NCBI RefSeq assembly: GCF_000226095.1
Contig: NC_016475.1
Coordinates: 1,860,001 to 1,924,000, forward strand
From: Thermothelomyces thermophilus ATCC 42464
Lineage: Eukaryota > Ascomycota > Sordariomycetes > Sordariales > Chaetomiaceae
Direction of reading: 5' to 3'
Length of the DNA: 64,000 nucleotides
How positions within the stretch are numbered: position 1 is the stretch's first letter; every line of letters begins with the position of its first letter. A program made the translations under genes and the position numbers. Shown here piece by piece: positions 32,348 to 44,045 of this stretch. Under the pieces are notes generated by a model that saw only the letters and a program-made list of their open reading frames with translations, searched no databases and was not told the origin of the DNA.

Positions 32348-35300
32348 ATGGCACCGACCAAGCCGACCGTCGAGCACACGGTCGACCGCACCCCCGAATA
32401 TGAGAAGTTCATTGAGGAATTGCGCGCCTTCCACGAGAAGCGCGGCACGAATTTTGACCCAGAGCCTAAGATGGGAAATACTACGGTCGACCTGCTCAAG
32501 CTCTTCAAATACATTGTCCAACATGGCGGCTATGACAAGGTGTCTGACGAGAAGCTGATGTGGCGGAAGATGTGTGAGGGTTTGGGATTGATGCGGCATA
32601 ACGCTCCGGCAGATGCCTATACTCTGAAGCAAATCTTTTACAAGAACCTGGCTGCGTACGAAATCAAAACGATACACAACAAGGAACCTCCGCCGCCCGA
32701 GATTCTCGAATTCACCACAGCCAAGGGAGGCTCGCTTCTCACTCGGACACTGGAAACATATCAAGCAAGGTCCAAGGCCGACAGAGAAGGGTCCACAGAG
32801 GACGGTACGCCTAGTAGGGAGCGCCGTGCCGAGGATACTCCAACCTCGAGTCGGGCCTCCCGTGGTCTGCGAGAAGCTCCAGCACCCAGAGTCATCTTTC
32901 ACCCCGACACGAACCCAACGCGGCAGACCCGAAACGCTTCAGCCCAGCATTCTGGGGCGTCCGGCTCTACGACGCACTCTCAAGCCCACTCTCAGTCCCA
33001 CCAAAACTCGCAGTCGCACAGCGGCACGCCGGCCGCGATGCACCAGAGCCAGCCTCACCCTGGACGCGGCGCGCCCTCAGCTCTCTATAATCCTCCGGGA
33101 CCCGACATGAGCAACCCTCTCGTACAGAGTTACCAACCACAGCCGCCTCAGCAGGTGCCGTTGCGTATCGTTGACACTCCTGCGAGCAACCCAGACCTAT
33201 TCGCAAAGAAGCAGCGGCTGCAACGACAACCAGCAGCTCCGGCACCGAATCCGGCATCTCTTGTTCGTGCTTCTCTTCCTCCAGGTAAGCTATCTCTCAC
33301 TGCCTACGGCATGCCTAGGCGCGTCACTAACATGAGTAGGTACGCTCGACGGTCCCAACATTTATGAGAGGTGTCTCTTGGCCCTACGCTCCGGTATTCA
33401 GGCGGAGCAGGCCTTCGGTTTGAACCATCTGGTGAAGATATCCTACGAACGTGGCGACAAGTACAAATTCTCCCAGTTCAGCGGCTTGGCAGAGGGATTG
33501 ACCGAGTTTGCTCTTGGCGTCGGGAAACTGTTTTACGACGTCGAATGGACCATCTCTAACGACCCGGATTACGACGACGGCGAGATTGGCGAGCTCGACG
33601 GCATCAATGGTACAGCTGACATCCTCGAGAGGATTGCGCAGCTAAAGCCCAAAGACCTGCAAGACAATTTTCAGCCTGCAGAGTTCACGGACCAGCTCGT
33701 CTTGATCACCGAAGCCGTTCTGACCATTCGTAACATGGTCATGTTGCCCGAGAACGCCTGGTTCATTTCCGACTATCCACCAGTCAAGGATCTCATATGC
33801 ATTCTGCTTCACCTTCCGCCATTGGACCTTGTAGTTGAGTTGAAGCATTGTGCTCTCGACATTGCGGAGCAAATAACACCCCATCTAGTCCTCGACTCCG
33901 AAGATCCTCTTTACCAGACATTGCTCTCCCAGCTCCAATCATCAGACCGCGGCATCATACTCGCCGCCCTCCGGGCTCTGGGCCGCATCGCCATGAACCA
34001 TCCCACCGAGACAAACCAGCTGGGTGGAGTTCCGCCTGCCATCCTTCAGTCCCTGATAGATTGGCTGATGCTCAACGACGACGAGCTTGTGGACGCGATC
34101 CTAGATTTTCTGTACCAGTACACCGCTGTCGTTTCCAACCTGGACGTGATGTTGGAGGGGACGAATGTTGAGCACCTCGTGGTCCATCTTGTCCGGCTAC
34201 TCTCTCACGGAGCTAAGCGCTCCCAGCGAGAGGTAGTCCTTAGCGAGGCGCGCCTCGCTTATGAACCCGCCTCCGAGCATGTGATTCCCATTCCCAAAGA
34301 CCTACAAGAGCGACTATTGGCCATGGAAGAACCTGAGCGTTGCTATGCATGGCTCCGCTGCTTCTTTGAGGAAGACCCGGAGGCACAGATCACACAGATT
34401 GCCATCTGGCAGGCGTACAACGCGGCTTTCCTCGAGTCTCTGAAAAGGATGGGCCGCACGATGATCAACGCGCCCGAGTTCATCCGGCACATCAGCACCG
34501 TGTACCAGAACGCGGGCGCCCAAGTCGTCCGCGAAGCCAACGGCGAGTCGCAAAAGTTCATCATGCGCGGGATCCGCCCCCGCACCTTCCCCATCACCAT
34601 CGATGGCCGCGGCTATTTCCAATGCCAGTGGCAGCCCGCGCCTGGCCAACAGCACATCCAGTGCCGCACGTGGAACACGACCGCCGAGAAGATGTGGCAA
34701 CACATCCTGGCCGACCACCTCGGCGAGGCCCCGACCAGCGAAGACGGCAAGTTTCAGAATCGCGAGGGTACCTACACCTGCGCCTGGGACGGGTGCGCCA
34801 AGTACCCGAAACCGACCAGGCTCCAGCTGGCCCAATTCATGACGCATATCAAGACGCACCTGAGGGCCGAAGAAGCCCGGCGCGCCGCAGAGACTGCCGC
34901 TGTCCTCGCGCAACCGGACATCCCGTCAACCCCGCACGGCGGCAGCACGGTGGCCGCATCCCCATCCAAGCAGCGGGGGTCCATTTCTGGAGCCGGCGCC
35001 GCCGGCGGTGGCAGCATCCCCAAAGGGGCGCGCGTCATCCGCCCTGCCACGACCATCACGCTGACATACGAGGAAACGGCCTCGGCCCGCGACGAGCGCA
35101 ATCCGAACGCGCCCCCGCAGGCGGCGGGCATACCGCTGTCGGCAGCGCTGATCCTGCGGAACATTGCGCGGAACGTGGTCAAGACGGCGGCCGAGGAGAG
35201 GCTGCTTGCTTCTTCTTCCTCCGCCCAACAAGGGGGAGGAGGAGTGGAGGGGGAGAGCAACAAGGCAAAGGACTCGGGAGTCGGGATCAAGGGCGGGTGG

Positions 35301-35438
35301 AACGAAAGGCTGTTCAGGCCTGTAATGCCGCGGCTGTGGGAGGTGTTTACTGAGAATCGGCTGCTGGCGCCGTACATGACGAGCTTGTTCCAGCTATTGG
35401 AGAGGGAGAGGGAGGAATATGCGTTTGGGGACTACTAG
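32348..35438 (+). CDS. RSC9: RSC chromatin-remodelling complex subunit Rsc9 (ARID protein)
   Basis: Rsc9 is a DNA-binding subunit of the RSC/SWI-SNF-type nucleosome remodeller. The exons are 32348-33284 and 33340-35438 (1011 aa), with a 55-nt intron holding a CACTAAC branch site. Residues about 15-110 form an ARID domain (YEKFIEELRAFHEKRGTNFD, VDLLKLFKYIVQHGGYDKV, WRKMCEGLGL). Residues about 120-310 are a disordered His/Ser/Gln/Pro linker. From about 315 an armadillo-like helical domain follows (LHLPPLDLVVELKHCALDI, RGIILAALRALGRIAMN). Near 790-840 lies a C2H2-like element (CAWDGC then HIKTH). The stop is directly followed by a run of about 15 G residues at 35441-35456. The length and domain order fit filamentous-fungal Rsc9. 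Confidence 0.94.
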
Positions 35439-38400
35439 CTTGGGGGGGGGGGGGGGAGATAAATCAAGGGACTGCCATGTAGTTCCCTTGCTCCAAGATA
35501 TGGCGCCTTTTCCCCCCCCGGCTTCGCTGTTTCCTTTTTTTTTTTTTCCCATCTAGTTGGAGAATGAGGCGAGGCAGAGTGGGAAGGGCCGCTTGTGGGG
35601 GTGCAGCTGCGCGATAACATCCTGCGGTTGTTTCAATTTCTCTTTCTCTTAGGAACAGGGAAGGTTGAGATCTGGGTCTGGGTCAAGGAACGAGATTCAT
35701 GAAGGGAACGGCGGCCTTGGAAGAGGCGAAGATGGGTAACACATCCATGACCGCTGTGTAAAGTGTTGTTTTCTGACTTGGTATGTGTGTACAGTAATAC
35801 CCTTCCTTTGCCTGGAGTTTGAAGGATCAGCGGGGAGGGAGGGGTTGGGTGCTCTCTGTCTGGAATGGATGATCATCGTTAGATCTTGGTTCGCCGATCA
35901 GCGGGCGTCTTTTCCCTAGATCGCGATTGGAAAATTCCGAGAATTATACCTTTTATTATTATTATTATTATCTTTCTATATTCTTCGGATCTGTGATGGT
36001 CTGGCTCTTGGCCTCCTGTAGGAGTACTCGTGGGCGGTGGAGGGGATATAGAAGCGACCCTACTCCGTACAGGTGGAAATGGCAACACCGGGCAATATTG
36101 TTCTGGTGTACTCCGTATGTACTCTCCACGCTTTCGTTTCAGACACCTGCTAAGGATGGCCAATTGGTCTTAAATACATACACACGAGCGCATAATTGAA
36201 CGTATAGCACATCTGGAGAACTACCCCGGATATCATCATGTACGCCACAAACACCTACCTCAATCCAGTTCTCGTCGTGCCACTTGTCCTACAGAAATTC
36301 GATCAGGGTCCGACGGGATGCCGAACTTTTACAGTCTGCCCTGGTTCCCTACGCGACTCGTCGGATCCGACGTTCTGACGTCAAATGGACTGGTAGGTGT
36401 GTACGTGCACTCTGCTGTCGGGTCCAAGCTCTGTCCCTGTACCAATGTTATGTACTTGTGTATGTAGTCCGTACACCGCCTGGGATTATGCCTTTGCCGG
36501 TCCCGCGTGGCGAAAAAAAATAGAGATGAAGCCATCGTGAAATCTGGGGAAGCAAGGCCTCGCGATTGGGTGGTGGTACCGACGGGCTGGGACAAGGTGT
36601 GGCGGTTCGCTTGCATCGTGATTCCGTGCCTTGGCGCTCCTGTCGGGTCAGGCCCCAGATCTCTGTACGATCTCGTCTTTCGACTTGCTCGTCTCGAGGG
36701 AGTATGTATGTCTATGTACGGCCAGAGTGAGCAAACCTGCTGCGCTCGGGATGCATGGGGATGGCTGAAGGTTCGAAGCAAAGCTTGAGACCTGAGGGAA
36801 ATTTTTGTCAAAACGTCCCCTTCCCCCTCTCCCTTTCCTCTCCCCATCCTTCCTCATTGGTGTCACTCGCTCCAAGGCCAGGCCACCAAAAGAGCAATTT
36901 TTGGCTCGGTGAACTTCGGACCCACCCGCGCTTGCGGAACGGCAACCGAGCGGCGCTAGTGGAGCAAGCCCACGTTCTGGAATTTTTAACAGGGACTTGC
37001 CTGGTCGGGAAAGGGGAAAACAGCAAGGTTGGCGGACGGCTGGAATAATCCGTACACTAGTGTACGCTAGAACTCCAGAACTTGCTGGGATGGTGATGAA
37101 TCATGACCCTTCCGAGTGTGTTCGTAAGAGGGGCAGCGCTGTCAGGGATGACGTCCCCGGTCAATGCTGATCCAATTCAAAGCGCTGCAAGCCGTGATTT
37201 TTAGTTTCGACAAGTCATCATCTGAAAACTCGAAAGATAAGGACCGCGCATCTTGTGTGGCCGGAAGCTGCGTGGGGAGGAGGCGCGGGGTGCGCGCCTT
37301 GCGCAACCTTTGGTGAGCTGAAACAACATGGTCGGACAGATCAGGGAAGCGTTATTCCTCCTCAAAAATTGCGCGCTAACACAACCTGTAACAATACACC
37401 ACGGAGGTACAGTTGCACTGCAGTGACGCGACCACTGCTTGTATGTTTCTGCGGCATACTCCCTGGTGGGCGCATAACTCATGGAGTCCCCTACGCAGTG
37501 CTACTATGTATGTAAGTACGTGTGCAGAGTACTGGGGCAGTGTACGGATTACAATGAAAAGTACGATATTTGCCATCTGTGCTTTTTGGCGAGGTGATCG
37601 GCGTCCGTTTGGAGCGGGTCCGAATGTTCAGCCAGCGGCGTGGTAGGGATGTCGCAGATGGAAACCGTGGAGGGCGAATTGAGGTTACAGGAGCTCCCGT
37701 GTTCGCGGTCAAGTCCCGCGCTCCAAGCTCGCCACCCTAGTCGGGAGACGTGGGGACCGTTCCAGAGCTCCCTGACGCTGCCCCTGATCTTCGAGTCAAG
37801 AATGCTCGGGATTCGGAACCCAGGCCGGCAGGGTGGCCACATGACCTGCAAAGCTTTTCTTGGTATGCTGACGTGCAGGTGCCCAATGCTTGAGTCGTGG
37901 ATATCGGTACTTCGTATATCCATAGTGTACGCAGTACACTATGTGCCGACAAAGGACATGCCCAAACCTGCACATACCAAGCAAGAAGTACATGATGGAG
38001 GAGTGTACTTGGCGAATCCACTACCTATGAGCGAATTATCCAACTAATAATGTATTGTGGTGTAGTCCGTAGTGTAGTGTACACTACTAGTGTAGTGTTC
38101 TCATAGTACGGAGTAGTGATGTCTTGTCGTACTCTGTAATCAGGGTCTTGTCACGGCAAGTGGCGTTATTCTGTAGTTTCTTTTTTGAGCGAGGCTCCAA
38201 GTTGGTCGATTTTATGATGCAGTACTCCGTACACTTGAACTTGCCCTGACTCGGGTCAACGCCGGCGCATCACAGGGAATACAGCGGAGTTAAACCTCAA
38301 GCTCCGGATTGCCACGGAAAAGCCGCAATAGCACGGCATGCGAACATGTACTAGTACGGATTACAAAGTAGAGAACGATGTGCTCTTAGTTGGGGCAAAC

Positions 38401-40619
38401 GCAATAGGAGGTTCGGTCACTTCCCAACGCGCCATCCTCGGGATGCTGCTGGCAATGGGCACTAATGCAAGCGCAAAAGAGATACGCGTCTCAGGTGCAT
38501 GCATGCAGGGGATTCCAACAGCACCTGGCTACTCACCGCTATCGGAGAGACTCAAAAGAACGCACTTTGGGTGTATTCAAATGATGGTTTTTGTTGGTCA
38601 TGGCTTCTCAAGGAAGCTACCTCAGTTTACTACACCAGTCAGAGGACAAGATTGGGGGTATTGCGAGATTCTAGCCCCCCCCCCCCCACGCGGCGCATCC
38701 ATCGGATTGTGCTTTGCCAAGCCGTCGGGCGCGGCTTCTACACTGCAACCCCGGGCCAATGCATCTTGTATTGCTGCGGGGCAGCCTGGGTTGACAGGGG
38801 CCCTCCACTTTCGATCTTGGCGCCCATTTCGGTCGCCCATTGGGACAAGGGCAGGGCGCGTCTGAACATGAAGGCGAGCAAGGTTAGTGTTCGAAATGGC
38901 ACCCCAGTTGAGCGAGCAGCCTGCTCCTTGAGGCTGGAATGTCGAGCAGGGGCGCTCCTAGCAGACACGGCCCGAGACAGGGTCGGTTCAGAGGGGCCCG
39001 TATCATTCTTGCTGATCAATGGAAGCCCAAGCTGTCGCGAAATCTCTCTGTCGGAGATGTGATGTTTCCTACACTAACCCCCAAGTGTGTGGGCGCAGCG
39101 GAGATTGATCGGCCTCCTCGCCAGCCCTGTCAATTGTTGCTCTCCACTTCCCCAGTCGAGTTAAGCAAGAGGAACACAAGGTGAAAACATGACATTTTTA
39201 AAGCCGCAGATATTTGCCTTTCAGGCATGGCTGCGGCAGGCGCAAGCCCCGGCTGGTTCCGCGGCAGCCACGCCAAAATCTGGAACACAACACGTATGGC
39301 GCGGTCCATGAAAATTGCTGATGGTCTTGTGACTACCTCCCAATCTCTTGGTCCCACAGAACACACCTCACCGCTCACTGATCCTCTCATCGGGATGCTC
39401 GGACAGATTGCTTGCTGGTTACCTTTGCGGAAGGGGGTACAGGACATAAATACAAGACCAACATCAGCCCGGGAACTTTTAGATTCTGTAAATATTTTGT
39501 GAACATCGGGCACAGACAAATCATTCTCAACTCGGCCGCTGACGATTACGCTGCTTCCTTGGTCTATCAGTTAGCAAATTTTCTTGCAAAGAGGTATGTA
39601 GCATCCGGGATTGGTTCGAGAGAGTTGTAGCAGTCAACACTACGCTAGTGGAGGGGCGGTCGAAAGTGACGTGAGGCACCGGCGAGGATGGAAGTCCCAA
39701 ATGGGTATTCCATTCTAGTCGGGACTCGACGCCATCGAGTACGCTAGTGTGGGAGGTGACAATCAGGACGCTCTGTTTCCCCGCGAACCCAGAAGATAGC
39801 CAGCCAGCAACCTCACCACCCTAAGGCTGGAAAGATCCAGAACTCGTGCTGACCCTGCTTCTGCTGCAGCCGTTTTCTTGTGTCTGCGACTAAAATAATC
39901 TTCTCCGACCGGCATTTGCCAACCGTGTGTGTGCAGAGTTGCGTTGGAACTTGCAGATCCACAGCCCCCACGATTGTCATTGCGCCGACAGCATTCTCGA
40001 CTCGCAATTGCCACCGTTCTGGACCCCGCTGGCTCCTTCGCCCCAATCCATCTCCACCCTCCCCTGTTCGCGCAGCCCGAGAGTGCCTCAGTTGGGTCGC
40101 CTCAACGTCGGGTTCTCGCTGTTCGCCTTCATATTCAAGAGAGAAAAAAAGAGACTCTCTTATAAATAACAAGAGCCTGGCGGCCATTTGCTAGCTGTCA
40201 GGTTTCTGCCATCAACGCGCGGTTTTGTGCTCGCTATTGAGGAGCCCAGGTACCTTCGAGTACCTTAACCCCGCCATCCCAACTTACACACCCGCAACCC
40301 GGGTCTCCGACCTCCCTTCTCTGGAAGAGCCGCCAGGACTCACCAGACCCCTCGCCAACGTGCACCCGAGAAGGTTCTCGCCAGTTCATCTGACCCGGCC
40401 GTTGCCTTTTCTGAATTCGCGCGCCAGCCGAATCCTTTAGGCCTGATCCCCTAGGTCCAACGCCAGGTCGATAAGCCCTGAATCTTTTATAGTCGGTCGC
40501 TGTTGGTGTTTGGTTCATTGGTTGTTCGGTAAACCAATTCAACACCACACACACTTCCGCCACTTTTCTCATCATCCCATCTCAAACCCGCTTTCATCCT
40601 CAGCACTCAAACCACAACA
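35439..40619. other. 5.2-kb gene-poor region with palindromic words and homopolymers
   Basis: I find no convincing gene on either strand. Open frames of up to about 190 codons lack codon bias, domains and splice partners. Structure includes a G run at 35441-35456, T14 near 35537, (ATT)n at 35950-35970 and C13 near 38676. Several GTAC-centred palindromes lie at 37036-37047, 37921-37943 and 38070-38095. Words of the GTACTCCGTAC type sit at 36061, 36108, 38106 and 38222. The right end (about 40200-40619) is the pyrimidine-rich leader of the SDR gene. A non-coding RNA or strongly diverged gene cannot be excluded. Confidence 0.55.
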
Positions 40620-41815
40620 ATGGCCGCCGCCGCGCGCACCGCCCGCCTGGCCCCGCGCCTCGCCTCCATTTCCCGCCCCGCGGTTGCCCGCGCCGGCGTC
40701 TCCTCAGTTGCCCAACGCGCTGCCTTCTCCGTCTCGGCTCGTCGCACGAAGTCCGAGGTCATCAAGGAGACTGAGGTCCCCGTCACTGTCTACAGCCCCG
40801 ACCATAAGGGCGTTGCCTCGAGCAACTCGGACCACTTTAGCATCCCCGTCAAGAACGGCGCTGCTTCCGCCCCCGAGGCCGCTGCCGAGGACCTGGATGC
40901 TGTCACGCCACTGCAGGACAAGGTTTACAGGCAGATGCCGCGCACCCTTCAGAAGATGAGTGTTTATGGCAAGGTTATCATCGTGACTGGGTAAGTTGGT
41001 TTTATTGATGTGTGTGTGTGTGTCTACATTGACACACAGGTCGCTCATAGAGAGTCGATGGGTGCTAACTCAACCTCTTATATAGCGGTGCCCGTGGTCT
41101 CGGTAACCATATGGCTCGTGCCTGTGCCGAAGCTGGCGCCAAGGCCATCGCCATCTTCGACGCCAACCAGGAGCTTGGAGACGAGGCTGCCGCTGAGCTG
41201 CACCAGAAGACGGGCCTCCCCGTATCCTTCTTCAAGGTTGATGTCCGCGACGGTAATGCTATCAACGCCGCCGTGCAGAACGTCGTCGACCTCTACGGTG
41301 CCCCCGACGTCCTCGTCAACTCGGCCGGCATTGCCGACTCCAACATCAAGGCCGAGACCTACGACCCAGCCATGTTCCGCCGCCTGATCGACATCAACCT
41401 GACGGGCTCCTTCCTCATGTCCCAGTCGGTCGGCCGCGCTATGATGGCTGCCGGCAAGCCCGGTTCCATCATTCTGGTCGCCTCCATGTCCGGCTCCATC
41501 GTCAACTACCCGCAGGAGCAGTCGTGCTACAACGCCTCCAAGGCCGGCGTCATCCAGCTCGGCAAGTCGCTCGCCGCCGAATGGGCCAAGTACAACATCC
41601 GCGTCAACTGCATCTCGCCCGGCTACATGGACACGGCCCTCAACAAGGTCCCGGCCCTCGACGCCCAGAAGAAGATCTGGAAGTCGCTCACCCCCCAGGA
41701 ACGCCTCGGTGCCGTCGACGACCTGAATGGTCTCTGCGTCTTCCTCGCCTCGGACGCTTCCGGCTTCATGACCGGCTCTAATGTCATCATCGACGGCGGC
41801 TACACGCTGTACTAA
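40620..41815 (+). CDS. Short-chain dehydrogenase/reductase with N-terminal extension
   Basis: This is a classical SDR: an NAD(P)H-dependent oxidoreductase with Rossmann fold, in the group of fungal sorbose/L-xylulose reductase-like enzymes. The exons are 40620-40990 and 41086-41815 (366 aa), with a 95-nt intron whose GCTAAC branch site lies near 41065. The splice falls in the cofactor loop and restores TGGARGLG at 123-130. VNSAGI, SMSGS (catalytic Ser region) and YNASK (Tyr272, Lys276) follow, with a normal C-terminus ending GGYTLY. The first about 115 residues are extra to the family. Residues 1-40 are Ala/Arg/Ser-rich with no acidic residue (MAAAARTARLAPRLASISRP), strongly suggesting a mitochondrial presequence. 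Substrate is not determinable from sequence. Confidence 0.93.
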
Positions 41816-44045
41816 GCACTTCTTAATTGGGAATTACGGGATTGCATTCATACCTCTGCGGGATACCCTATATAGACGGCTTGCTGGAATTGTCGGCATT
41901 GGACATTGGATGGGGTGACAATTTTCTGTCCAACGGGTTGCGGGAAGGGGGGGTAAATGGGTGTTATTTCGAACACGGCTCATGATAGCCATGGCTTTCC
42001 TCTTTATTTACCATACTTTTCCGAGGTTTTTCCATATCTGTGGCTGGTGCCTGTTTCCTTCTGGGTTCGAGGGTTGGCGGCGTGCACACAAGACTTTTGC
42101 AAGTCATGGTTGGGAGAGAGAGCACAAAAGTGATCCACATATTCTAATCAAGTTGGGGGCCCGACTTGAGCCTCATGCACGTTTTTTTCTGCTCATCCAC
42201 CCAAGTGCATGTTACCTTACCAAGTGATCTAATTGACTGGACTGAATACGCGCCGAGACGCATCCTCAGCACGAGCATAACGTAACTTGTCGATGGGTTC
42301 AGGGTGGTCCGGTTTCTGCCGTATATGTGCTTTCTGTGTGGCCTGATATTCAGAACATGTGCTCCGTATCGGCGGGACCAAAACCAACAAAGGGAGTTAA
42401 CTAATCAAGAGGCCTAGCCAGACCCAAAACTCCCTAGCTAAGTCGAACAAACCACCAGGAACTTCGGCCTGTCAGCGGATGATCCCTCTGCTCCCGGGCC
42501 TCGAGCTTATGATAACAATGCACGCATCATCCATTCGCATGCATACTCTTACTTTCTCTCGGACCGACGTCAGTGAGACTTAGCAACGCTTTATAAAGAT
42601 CTGGGTACCCATCATCGATCGCCCACAACCCACAAACGGCTTTGATATCTGGGGGTAAGGGGACAAATCACTTTGTTCATCTAAATTGCCTTTTTTATCC
42701 CGTACATACCATACACAAACCTCCCCAATTGCAAAATCACATCCGCGGACACGCAATAGCCGGACCGCACGAGAGCGGCACCCTTTCGAAGCAGTAGCTG
42801 CTCTCTCCACTACTCCCCCCCCAAAAAACCATGCTCTCGACTCCTTTTCTCACACTCTTTATCTCTCTGCTCCATCGTGCTGTCCCCTGTAGGCCTATTC
42901 TCTCGATCTTCGCTTGCTTTCCGCCCGCTGCAAGGCCACAGAAGGGGGGAGGGGTAAGGCAGCTTCACAGTGTCTCCCCTAGTTTGCCCCAGAACATCCC
43001 GGAGCAGGGCGTCCTCCATGCGTAGTGCGGCTTTTGCTGGGGGGGCAATGCAGAGGTGGAAGAGGCAAAGATAGCCACCGTAACAGGACCAGGACCCTGC
43101 TTGGCCTCTCCATCTTCTGCCGCCATGCTTGCAACAGATCTCGATCACAAACCAGGGACCAACAATCAGGGCCGAGCCAAGGTAGAGAAGTTCTGATGCC
43201 AGGTTCATATCCATCCGTCAATCCGTCCGTCTCATCTCTCTTTTTTGCATGTGCTGGGTCTGATGCCAGACTCAGGCATGCAATCCTATTTCATCGCCAG
43301 GATTTGTGACCCGAAATGAACCACCGGGTTCACTCATGCCATGCGTCCCCCTGATGCCGCCGCTGCCGATGCCTCGCCCTTACTCAAGGCCTAGTCTCCG
43401 GCCACAAGGAGAACGAGAACCGGAGGGGGACAGATTGAAGCTGTAGGGTGATACGAAACACCTGGCCAGACCGAAATCGGCTTGCTTGCTGTTCTCTGCG
43501 CTGCAAAGCTAACGAGAAGCGAGGTGCATTAAGCCCACGGGTCTTGGGGGCAAGAAGAAAGAGAACAATCGACGACCGAACCCCTAGAGGCAAGCGAAGG
43601 AGAAGGAAAGAGGAAAACAAAGACCATCCCTCAAAAATGTGGTCTGTTTATTTAAGCCCTGTCCGATGTTGAACCGAGATAAGAAAACGGAAGGGGAGCG
43701 AGATACCAGGCAAGGGTAAAAGGGAGAAAGAGAATGAGAAAGAGAGAGAATAAGGGAAAACAAATCGCAGTCATGCCACAAATGCCCGCCTTGCCTGTTC
43801 GCTTGCCTACCTGCCCACCCATCCACCCATCCGCCATGTAAGTGATGGGAAAATAAGAAAAAAAATAAATAAAACCGGAAAGCTTGGCTACAACGATTTT
43901 CTTGCTCGTGAGCTGGGAAGAAAATGAGCCATGTCCCATGATATATGAGTTCAGAGCAAAGACGCCAAGCAGCTATCAGTAAATGGGGTATCCTGCGTTC
44001 AACCTGGGAATAATGGCGAGAAGGCGTGGGTTTCAACGAGCCCAT
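41816..44045. other. 2.2-kb convergent spacer, SDR / STE20
   Basis: No gene was recognised. The stretch carries 3' regions of both genes, a CCCACCCATCCACCCATCC run near 43815 and purine-rich AGAGAAAGAGAATGAG patches at about 43720-43750. Short open frames here are compositionally driven. Confidence 0.5.

Noticed and set aside
35441-35456. G-run after the RSC9 stop considered as a terminator element
   Set aside because: It could be a pausing site, but fungal 3' ends are not defined by G-runs and nothing else supports it. It may also be a sequencing-prone homopolymer.
38499-39062. A 187-codon frame in the gene-poor region
   Set aside because: It crosses a C13 homopolymer, has no codon bias and matches no family known to me.
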